Assembly: GCA_965242775.1 (NCBI GenBank)
Contig: CBDETI010000029.1
Location: 62,001-126,000, forward strand
Length of the DNA: 64,000 nucleotides
Direction of reading: 5' to 3'
Source of the DNA: JAWPMT01 sp965242775
GTDB taxonomy: Bacteria; Bacteroidota; Bacteroidia; Cytophagales; Cyclobacteriaceae
Each line of letters begins with the position of its first letter. The first letter of the stretch is position 1. The position numbers and the translations under genes were made by a program. The notes under the pieces were generated by a model. That model was not told the DNA's origin. It searched no databases and worked only from the letters and a program-made list of their open reading frames with translations. Positions 25,459 to 32,651 of this stretch are shown here, piece after piece.

Positions 25459-25488
25459 TTGAAGTTGCACAACTGAGGCATAATCTTT
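25459..25488 (+). promoter_or_regulatory. candidate promoter for the barrel/lipoprotein/fecI cassette
   Basis: TTG at 25459-25461, 19 bases, then TAATCTTT at 25481-25488 approximates the Bacteroidota promoter; the -7 element departs from TAnnTTTG at two positions. It overlaps a small palindrome GTTGCACAAC. The coding start is 48 bases downstream. Confidence 0.3.
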
Positions 25489-25535
25489 TTAACCTTACAT
25501 AAGCATTTTAGATTTCCCAGGCGTTTTTAAGAAGT

Positions 25536-26159
25536 ATGAGAATCACCATTTTCGCAATCCTTGTTCTTGCAACTGTAGCGGCTATGGGGCAGGCCGTGGA
25601 CAGTGTACAAACCGTGGAGAACGACTCCCTGTGGTTTGAACGAGGGCTCTTTGTAGATCTAGGAGCCCAATATGGGCCGGCTTTTGACATTTTCGACAGC
25701 AGCGGCATGATTGGCCTGGGTGTGAAATACAGGAAATGGACCTTAGGGTTAACATTACATGAATTCCAACATATCGAAGGCAAGCGCATTATTTTCCCTA
25801 ACACTTTCACCCTGCGGTATCGTTATTCAGGTTTATTCGGCGGTATGGAAATTTGGCAGTGGAAGTTTTTAAGTGTGCAGGGTATGTTACGAGGAGGAAT
25901 TGGCGACGTAGTGTGGCAGACCGATAGTGGCGAAAATAGATTTCGGGATGTGAATGGTGTCGTCGAACCATATGCTCACGTTGAAATAGTACCATTGAAA
26001 TTTTTGAGAATATTTGGTGAAATTGGTTATCGGCAATTCATTGGACTGGATATAGTCGGCGCCAGTACGTCAGATTTGTCAGGTCCGACTTTTTCAATGG
26101 GATTGAGACTGGGTGTATTTCAAAGAATCAAAGAAAATACCAATGAAGACGATTTATAG
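25536..26159 (+). CDS. outer membrane beta-barrel-like protein of unknown function
   Basis: A signal peptide (to about residue 19, AMGQA) precedes strand-rich sequence with alternating aromatic residues (KYRKWTLGLTLHEFQ, LRYRYSGLFGGMEIWQWKF), ending in GLRLGVFQRI. This suggests an eight- to ten-strand outer membrane barrel. No family is recognised. The 3' end overlaps the start of the beta-lactamase-fold lipoprotein gene by 17 bp, so the two are probably expressed together and with fecI downstream. Confidence 0.6.
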   Translation: MRITIFAILVLATVAAMGQAVDSVQTVENDSLWFERGLFVDLGAQYGPAFDIFDSSGMIGLGVKYRKWTLGLTLHEFQHIEGKRIIFPNTFTLRYRYSGLFGGMEIWQWKFLSVQGMLRGGIGDVVWQTDSGENRFRDVNGVVEPYAHVEIVPLKFLRIFGEIGYRQFIGLDIVGASTSDLSGPTFSMGLRLGVFQRIKENTNEDDL

Positions 26160-27222
26160 CATAGGCCTGCTTCTCATCGTGGGTGGATGTTTTATTGGGG
26201 AAGAACTGCCAGCCGATCAGGACGTGTGGAATTACCGCCTGCCTTCGGAAGTAGGGATGGTAGACACTGTACTTCTGAATCTTGATGGGGCCATCATTGG
26301 CGGAAACTTTGATCCGGTGCGATCGATGATCATTGTAAAAGATGACAATATTGTTTTCGAAAACTATTACAACGGGGATACGCGAAGCACCCTACACAAC
26401 CTTGGGAGAAGTACCCCGCTCATTACGGTCCTGGCACTGGGAATAGCTTTGAACGAGGGAATCATCGCCGATATCGATGAGGAGATCCATGACCTGCTGC
26501 CGGTCCAGTACCGGACCATGCTAGCAGGTGAAAAAAGAAGAATCACGCTACGCCACCTCCTGACCCACACGGGTGGGTTTTCGTGGAATGAAACGGTCCT
26601 GAGCAATGGTCTCAACGCTCCTGCTAATAACCTAAACATGATGAGAGCGGCTGCGGATCCTATCGAATACCTTATCACCCAGCCGCTGGAAGCAGTTCCC
26701 GGTGTTCGATTCAACTTCAACACGGGCACGTCTGCCCTTATTGCCAGAATTGTTGCAAGTGCCGCTGGAGAATCCTTCGACACCTACGTACTTGAGCGGA
26801 TTTTTAAGCCACTTGGAATTAGCGACTACCAGTGGAGGCGAGATGGCCTCGGTGACATTGATGGTGCAACAGGGCTATGGCTTTCCACGTTGGACCTGAC
26901 AAAAATCGGTTATCTCTACCTCAATGAAGGGTCCTGGCGTGGCCGTGAAATAGTGTCGCCAGAATGGATACAGGATGCGGGAACTACGCAATTGGAAATA
27001 TCAAATAGCTTCAACTATGGCTACTACTGGCAAAAGTTCTCTGACAATATAAGATTTGTACCCTTGTTTCCAATCAATGACGCCTATTTTTTCTCACAAC
27101 ACATTTACGTACATCCATCACAAAACCTTCTTATTACTTTTGGCACCGAAGATGTATTTCTCAATCTGGTAAGCAGCCCCTTTTTGCTGTATAGAGAAGT
27201 CATCTCGCCAATTGCGTTTTAA
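26143..27222 (+). CDS. beta-lactamase-fold lipoprotein with lost catalytic motifs
   Basis: The 359-residue product (ATG at 26143) has a lipoprotein signal with Cys just after LLIVGG and a class C beta-lactamase/serine hydrolase fold, shown by LRHLLTHTGGFSWNE, the FKPLGISDYQWRRD block and YGYYW. The catalytic motifs are degraded. Where the family has SxxK (RSxTKS), this protein has GRSTPLITV with no Lys. The Tyr motif position reads FNFNTG with Phe, and the C-terminal GHGGQ-like segment reads YFFSQHIYV. It is probably a binding protein rather than an enzyme. The next gene, fecI-like, starts 2 bp after its stop, which ties it to a TonB-receptor cassette. Confidence 0.75.
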   Translation: MKTIYSIGLLLIVGGCFIGEELPADQDVWNYRLPSEVGMVDTVLLNLDGAIIGGNFDPVRSMIIVKDDNIVFENYYNGDTRSTLHNLGRSTPLITVLALGIALNEGIIADIDEEIHDLLPVQYRTMLAGEKRRITLRHLLTHTGGFSWNETVLSNGLNAPANNLNMMRAAADPIEYLITQPLEAVPGVRFNFNTGTSALIARIVASAAGESFDTYVLERIFKPLGISDYQWRRDGLGDIDGATGLWLSTLDLTKIGYLYLNEGSWRGREIVSPEWIQDAGTTQLEISNSFNYGYYWQKFSDNIRFVPLFPINDAYFFSQHIYVHPSQNLLITFGTEDVFLNLVSSPFLLYREVISPIAF

Positions 27223-27224
27223 GT

Positions 27225-27785
27225 ATGTCGGACCAAGATCTCGAGACCTTCCAACAAATTCGCGGGGGTGATTTAATAGCTTACGAGCGATTCTTCAAGA
27301 AACACTATGCCGAAGTAGTTCGCTATAATCATCGATTTGTGCGGGATACAGTTGCCGCCGAAGAAATTGCGCAGGAAGTATTCATGTATCTATGGGAAAA
27401 AAGAGAGACAATAAATATTCAATCCTCTCTCACCTCATACTTGTTCCAGGCGGCCAAAAATCGGTCCATCAATTACCTGAGACTGGAATTACCAAAACTT
27501 CAATCGCAGTATGACATTTCTGAAATGGAATTGGGTCAGTCAAATCAGTCCAACGATACAGATCGCACAGACTTGGTCGAAAAATTGGTAAAACAAGCCG
27601 TTGACGCATTGCCCAAAAAATGCAAGGAGGTATTTGTACTGAGCAGGAACGCCGGACTCACCTACGAGGAAATAGCCGAAGAACTTGACCTATCGAAAAA
27701 GACCGTAGAAAATCAAATGAGTATAGCACTGAAAAAACTCCGAGAGTCACTCAAGGACGTCATTGAATTTGTAAGACAGCAATGA
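27225..27785 (+). CDS. FecI-like ECF sigma factor
   Basis: The 186-residue protein is an ECF sigma factor of the FecI/Bacteroidota type. Region 2 (EEIAQEVFMYLWEKRE, YLFQAAKNRSINYLR) and region 4 (VFVLSRNAGLTYEEIAEELD, KTVENQMSIALKKLR) are clear. It is followed by a fecR gene after 58 bp and then by a TonB-dependent receptor, the standard arrangement in which ligand binding by the receptor releases the sigma factor. The gene starts 2 bp after the degenerate beta-lactamase-fold lipoprotein gene. Confidence 0.92.
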   Translation: MSDQDLETFQQIRGGDLIAYERFFKKHYAEVVRYNHRFVRDTVAAEEIAQEVFMYLWEKRETINIQSSLTSYLFQAAKNRSINYLRLELPKLQSQYDISEMELGQSNQSNDTDRTDLVEKLVKQAVDALPKKCKEVFVLSRNAGLTYEEIAEELDLSKKTVENQMSIALKKLRESLKDVIEFVRQQ

Positions 27786-27843
27786 ACGAAAAAAAAAGAA
27801 AAAAGTTTAGGGGTTTTCAATGGATGATTTGACCTAGTATCAC

Positions 27844-28755
27844 ATGGACCACCAAATTTTCCAGGAATTTAAATCCCTACAGGAGAACCAACCCCCGGAA
27901 GGCATTTCTGAAGAGGTACTTATCCTGCATCAGCTGACTGAAACACCCAAACTTGGTGATATCAACGTTGATCAGGCCTGGAATGCTTTCGAGGATCAAA
28001 TCAATACGGCACAACTCGTACCAAACAGAAGTAACCATTGGTTAAAAGTTGCAGCGGCCGCCTTGCTAGTGGGCGTGATTTCGCTGTTCTACTTTACCAA
28101 GCAGGGAGTGACCGACGTAGGGGGTCAGGTGATAGAAATTTCAGCAACGGAAGGGAAACTGTATCACCGGCTTCCCGATAATTCGGAAGTCTGGTTGAGA
28201 CCAGGTGCTACAATCTCTTATAATGAGAACTTCAGTGGTAATCGCGCGGTTTCGCTAACAGGTGAGGCATATTTCGACATCACAAAGGGAAAGGGCTCTT
28301 TTGAGGTGATCACAAAGAACCTGCTGGTTGAGGTCTTAGGAACTGAGTTTGTCGTTAACACAAATCCGCAATCCGGCGCTGAAGTCATCGTCTCCGAAGG
28401 TGTAGTAGCCGTATCTAGTGACGCCAAGAAAATTGAGATCAAGGAAGGTCATTTTGCCAGGTATGATATGGAATCTCGTGATTTAAGCCATGGCCGCCAC
28501 ACAGACCAGAATGCCCTGGGTTGGAAAACGGGTAAATTCTCATTCGATGACACACAACTCCAGGAGGTCATCGAGTACCTCAATGGTTACTATGAAAACC
28601 AAATTGAGCTACGTGGGGAAATTACAAATTGCAAAGTAACTGGCTATTTCGACCAGTTGGATTTGGATCAGGTAATAGAGGAATTATCTATTATTCTCTC
28701 CCTCCACGTAAAAATCTCTACCAATACCTACGTGCTTAGCGGGGAAGGTTGCTAA
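27844..28755 (+). CDS. FecR-like anti-sigma factor / signal transducer
   Basis: The 303-residue protein has a cytoplasmic N-terminal part, one transmembrane helix at about residues 65-82 (WLKVAAAALLVGVISLFYF), the FecR domain with WLRPGATISYNENF and REVxL-type strands, and a C-terminal DUF4974/secretin-TonB short N-terminal-like domain. It would pass the receptor signal from the periplasm to the FecI-like sigma factor. A perfect hairpin overlaps its stop codon, ahead of the receptor gene. Confidence 0.9.
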   Translation: MDHQIFQEFKSLQENQPPEGISEEVLILHQLTETPKLGDINVDQAWNAFEDQINTAQLVPNRSNHWLKVAAAALLVGVISLFYFTKQGVTDVGGQVIEISATEGKLYHRLPDNSEVWLRPGATISYNENFSGNRAVSLTGEAYFDITKGKGSFEVITKNLLVEVLGTEFVVNTNPQSGAEVIVSEGVVAVSSDAKKIEIKEGHFARYDMESRDLSHGRHTDQNALGWKTGKFSFDDTQLQEVIEYLNGYYENQIELRGEITNCKVTGYFDQLDLDQVIEELSIILSLHVKISTNTYVLSGEGC

Positions 28756-28760
28756 CCTTC
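28744..28760 (+). other. perfect hairpin across the fecR stop codon
   Basis: GAAGGTT at 28744-28750 and AACCTTC at 28754-28760 form a 7-bp perfect stem with a 3-base loop that spans the TAA stop of fecR, 31 bases before the TTG start of the receptor gene. There is no T-run. It could be an RNA-stability element or modulate expression between the two genes. Confidence 0.35.
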
Positions 28761-28790
28761 ACTACCTTTGTCCAGAACGTGGGTTAGGGT

Positions 28791-31418
28791 TTGAAAGTAT
28801 TTGGGTCTGTACTCGTCACCTTGTTTATTTTCGGTGTTATCTCACCTGTTGCGTCGCAGCAGAAAGGAGCCTTTGCTTTTGAGCAAAAGAAAATAGCACT
28901 TTATGATCTGCTTGAGGCTATCAGAGACCAGACTGATAAAACCCTCGTATACAGCACTGACCGCCTTCCAAATAAACAAATTGAGCTTCCTGCACTGCGA
29001 ATATCAGAGGATCAGCTAATTCGTATTCTAGCAAAAAACGGTTACAGGATCGTTTCCCGGACCGACAGAATACTGTTGACGGCTAAATCAGAAAACGCCT
29101 CGACCACCCGTGTTACCTTATCCGGTTATGTACGCGACCAACGGACCGGTGAAGCACTAATTGGAGCCACAATATTCGAGGAGTCCAAAAAGGTCGGAGT
29201 GGTCACCAATAGGTATGGATTTTACGCACTTTCCTTACCCCCTGGACCGCAGGCATTAACCATTTCGTATGTCGGCTATCTTCCTCGAAAATTAGAATTG
29301 GAGATAACCAACGATAGACGCCAGCGAATTGATCTGGAAGAGGCGTCGTTGCAGTTAGACCATGTTACGATCTCCTCCCGCCCGCCATCCTACAACGTTC
29401 AAAGTATGATCCCGGGAATTAATACCTTGAGTTTTGAGACTGACAATCACATCCCTTATTTCATGGGCGAAGTGGATGTTTTTCAAGGCTCGTTAACACT
29501 TCCGGGAATCAAAATACTCGGTGAAGAAGCTACGGGGATCAACGTTCGCGGGGGTGGTATCGACGAAAACCTAATTCTGCTTGACGAGGCCCCGATCTAT
29601 AATCCCAGTCATTACTTTGGACTGGTCTCCGTATTCAATCCAGAAGCTGTAAATGACATTCAATTCCTCAAAGGCTTTTTTCCAGCCAACTATGGAGGTA
29701 GAGCTTCTTCGGTGATAACAATTCATCAGAAAGAAGGAAATAATCAGGAAACGCACTTTGTTGGAGGTTTAGGACTTCTTTCAGCGAGACTGATGGCCGA
29801 AGGGCCTCTTCAAAGAGGTCGAAGTTCTTTTCTAGTGTCTGCCCGGCAATCACTTTTAAACCCTACCCAACTTGGGGACGGGGACATAGAGGGTTCCTCC
29901 ACGTTTTTCACCGATTTCAACCTGAAAGCAAACTGGCGGATCAATGACAGAAATACCTTCTTCATTTCGAGTTACCTGGGTAACGATCGCAATACCACTG
30001 GATTTGATGGTCAAAGGCGTTGGGGAAATAGGACTTTCACGTTCCGGTGGAATAAGCAATACAAACAGCGGCTTTTCAGTCATTTCTCTGCAGTATTCAG
30101 CGAATACAACTATCGAATAGTCGAACCGAGAGAAGCAGGTAGTTTCATTGGCAAATTTCGGATTATCGATTATTCATTGAAACTTGATCAGACCTTCTTT
30201 CAATCTCCTACCTCCCAGTTTGACTTTGGAGTAAGCACTACTTTCCACAGATTAAAACCCGGAGAACGCCTACCTTTCGATCCAGACGATACATCTACCA
30301 ACCCCTTAGATCTGGACTCTGAACATGGCATTGAATCGGGACTTTACGGATCTCATGAATGGTCTGTATTTCCCAAACTAAAGGTGCTTTACGGATTTCG
30401 GTTTTCTACACTGCACAACATAGGGCCATCGCAGGTTTACACCTACGCAGAGGGTGAGCCTTGGACTGATCAGTCCATTATCGACACATTACAAGTCGAC
30501 AGGGGGCAATTAATCGCCTCCTTTTACAATGTAGAACCACGCATCGCCACCAACTGGTCGCTGACCAAAAACTCTTCGATCAAGGCCTCTTATAATCGCA
30601 CCTACCAATACATTCATCTAATTTCAAATACGGTGACTCCTAGTCCAACAGATATTTGGAAACTGAGCGATAGATCCATCTCTCCCACTAGAACAGATCA
30701 TTTCTCGTTGGGTATATATAGCAACTTCAAGGACAATAGCTGGGAATCGTACATTGACGTTTTCTACAAGGACATTAGGAACACGACTGAATACAAGAAC
30801 GGTGCGGATCTGCTTTTCAATGAAAACATAGAAACCGAGTTAATCAAGGCGGATGCGCGTGCTTACGGCGCCGAATTCTTTCTCAAGAAGAACGTGGGAA
30901 AATCCAGCGGCTGGTTAAGCTACACGCTTTCAAGGGCCGAGCGTCGTACAATCACTGATTTCCCCGAAGAGCAAATCAACGCAGGGGAGTATTTTCCCGA
31001 TGACAATGACAAAACTCACGACCTTTCTGTGGTATTCTTGCATCGATTTTCTCCGAGAATCAGTTTTTCCTCTAGTTTTAATTACAGCACTGGCCGACCG
31101 ATCACTTTACCAACGGGCAAATATACCTTTGAGGGCAATCCAATACCTCACTTTTCAGGACGCAACAAAAGCCGCATCACTGATTATCACCGACTCGATC
31201 TATCGGTACGATTGGAAGGCAAGAAGTTAGCAGCCGAAGACAAACCGAAGCGATTCAATAACTACTGGACATTCACTGTTTATAACGTCTACGCCAGAAA
31301 GAACGCGTTCTCTTATTTTTTTAGGGCGTCTGAGCAGGACCCAAAAGAAACCGAAATCGTCCGGTACTCAGTTTTTGGTACGATCATTCCATCCATCACC
31401 TATAACTTTTCTTTCTGA
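28791..31418 (+). CDS. TonB-dependent receptor with STN signalling domain
   Basis: This 875-residue outer membrane receptor has a signal peptide (to SPVASQQ), an STN domain at about residues 28-95 (FEQKKIALYDLLEAI), a CarboxypepD_reg-like domain at about 108-190 (SGYVRDQRTGEALIGATI), a plug at about 215-310 (GGIDENLILLDEAPIYNP) and a C-terminal barrel ending in ITYNFSF. The STN domain interacts with FecR, so this receptor signals through the adjacent FecR/FecI. The start is TTG, since a stop lies just upstream and no ATG fits. It overlaps the DUF4249 lipoprotein gene by 1 bp, which suggests they act as a pair at the outer membrane. Confidence 0.92.
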   Translation: MKVFGSVLVTLFIFGVISPVASQQKGAFAFEQKKIALYDLLEAIRDQTDKTLVYSTDRLPNKQIELPALRISEDQLIRILAKNGYRIVSRTDRILLTAKSENASTTRVTLSGYVRDQRTGEALIGATIFEESKKVGVVTNRYGFYALSLPPGPQALTISYVGYLPRKLELEITNDRRQRIDLEEASLQLDHVTISSRPPSYNVQSMIPGINTLSFETDNHIPYFMGEVDVFQGSLTLPGIKILGEEATGINVRGGGIDENLILLDEAPIYNPSHYFGLVSVFNPEAVNDIQFLKGFFPANYGGRASSVITIHQKEGNNQETHFVGGLGLLSARLMAEGPLQRGRSSFLVSARQSLLNPTQLGDGDIEGSSTFFTDFNLKANWRINDRNTFFISSYLGNDRNTTGFDGQRRWGNRTFTFRWNKQYKQRLFSHFSAVFSEYNYRIVEPREAGSFIGKFRIIDYSLKLDQTFFQSPTSQFDFGVSTTFHRLKPGERLPFDPDDTSTNPLDLDSEHGIESGLYGSHEWSVFPKLKVLYGFRFSTLHNIGPSQVYTYAEGEPWTDQSIIDTLQVDRGQLIASFYNVEPRIATNWSLTKNSSIKASYNRTYQYIHLISNTVTPSPTDIWKLSDRSISPTRTDHFSLGIYSNFKDNSWESYIDVFYKDIRNTTEYKNGADLLFNENIETELIKADARAYGAEFFLKKNVGKSSGWLSYTLSRAERRTITDFPEEQINAGEYFPDDNDKTHDLSVVFLHRFSPRISFSSSFNYSTGRPITLPTGKYTFEGNPIPHFSGRNKSRITDYHRLDLSVRLEGKKLAAEDKPKRFNNYWTFTVYNVYARKNAFSYFFRASEQDPKETEIVRYSVFGTIIPSITYNFSF

Positions 31419-32260
31419 TGAAATTGAAACATATCATTGGTCTGATCTTGTTAGCGCTGTTGGGTTGTGAGGATGTGATCACATTGGATTTACCTGAAAA
31501 CCAAAACCTTCTGGTGGTTGAAGGTTGGGTGACCAATGAGGAAAGAAGGCAAGTGATCAGAATTTCCCGTACACAGAAATTTGATGAGCAAAGTGCCGAC
31601 ACCTCTGTTCCAAATGCGGTGGTAACGGTCCAAAGAGACACCATTATATACCGGTATTCTTATCAACCCAGCGGCGTATACTTGTCAGATTCTGCCTTTA
31701 TGGGAGCAGAGGGGAGTTTTTATGGATTGCAGGTCATCCTTCCCGCTGGCGACACCATACGATCACGGTCGTTTGAACGAATGCCGGAGATCGTTCAAAT
31801 TGATCGACTGGAATTTGATTTTCTGGAACAACGATCGGAAGCTGACCCCAACCAATTGGAGCGAGTCTACTTCCCGATCACCTTCAGTATAGACCCGCCG
31901 GAGAAAGCCAATTTCTATAGATATGTGATAGCCCGCAATGACACCATTTTCAGCAATCCTCAAGACATTGAATTACTGGATGACTCAGCCATCAACGGAA
32001 ACAGATTCCGCAATGAGTTCCGAACTTTCAACTTCAAATCGGGAGATCTAGTATCCATTGAATTGCGATCTATCAGTAGGGAAGCCTTTCAGTTCTTTCA
32101 GCTACTTCGAAATCAATCTACTTCTTTAGGTACAAGTTCAGGCACCGCTCCTGCGAGCATAGAAGGTAACCTGCTATTACAAAACAACCCAGGTCAGCAG
32201 GTTCTAGGGTATTTTGGGTGCTACTCTTCATCCAAAGTAGAGGTAGTATTCCAGGAGTAG
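31418..32260 (+). CDS. DUF4249 family lipoprotein
   Basis: The 280-residue lipoprotein (lipid Cys in LLALLGCED, residue 17) belongs to the DUF4249 family, which in Bacteroidota is usually encoded directly behind a TonB-dependent receptor with CarboxypepD_reg domain. The early VVEGWVTNE motif and the C-terminal GYFGCYSSSKVEV segment are typical. It overlaps the receptor stop by one base (TGATG). It is presumed to be a surface partner of the receptor; the ligand is unknown. Confidence 0.88.
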   Translation: MKLKHIIGLILLALLGCEDVITLDLPENQNLLVVEGWVTNEERRQVIRISRTQKFDEQSADTSVPNAVVTVQRDTIIYRYSYQPSGVYLSDSAFMGAEGSFYGLQVILPAGDTIRSRSFERMPEIVQIDRLEFDFLEQRSEADPNQLERVYFPITFSIDPPEKANFYRYVIARNDTIFSNPQDIELLDDSAINGNRFRNEFRTFNFKSGDLVSIELRSISREAFQFFQLLRNQSTSLGTSSGTAPASIEGNLLLQNNPGQQVLGYFGCYSSSKVEVVFQE

Positions 32261-32288
32261 ACCTACTGTTCATTCCAGCCAATGTCTT

Positions 32289-32362
32289 CCTTAAGAATAG
32301 TACTCCTAGAATAATATTTTGGATCTTTAGGGGTTATTAGCATAGTACTTGCCTTAAGAATA
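32289..32362 (+). repeat. pair of short direct repeats upstream of a small ORF
   Basis: CCTTAAGAATA occurs at 32289-32299 and again at 32352-32362, and ATAGTACT occurs at 32297-32304 and 32342-32349. The two elements overlap in the first copy and are in reversed order in the second. They flank an AT-rich stretch just before a small predicted secreted peptide and may be regulator binding sites or a micro-duplication. Confidence 0.45.
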
Positions 32363-32365
32363 CTC

Positions 32366-32651
32366 ATGAAAAAGGTACTAATCATAATAACGACTGTTGT
32401 TTTTGCCATTCTTGGCATAGCAATTGCGCAGAGAAAAACAGGTACATCAAAAACTCAGAAATTCCATGTTTGAGAAAAATATCAAGATATCACGAGGGCT
32501 AAGGAAATTGCTCAATGGTAAGACCAATGAACATTTTCTACCAAAGGCAGATTTGTTTGTCTCGAATCCAAAACTTCGATCGGATTACTTGGATTCCTTC
32601 AGTTTCGCTCTAGTGGTGGATATGACCCAGGGAGATTTTGTTGTTCGTTAG
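32366..32651 (+). CDS. small secreted peptide, possibly frame-broken
   Basis: The ATG at 32366 opens a 35-codon frame that is almost entirely a signal peptide (MKKVLIIITTVVFAILGIAI) plus a short tail, ending at 32473. An overlapping frame from an ATG at 32466 runs to 32651 for 61 codons. If one A is removed from the A5 run at 32449-32453, the two join into one 94-residue secreted protein. I cannot tell whether these are two tiny genes or one with a base error. No family is recognised. It ends 4 bases into the 3' end of the convergent hybrid kinase gene. Confidence 0.3.
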
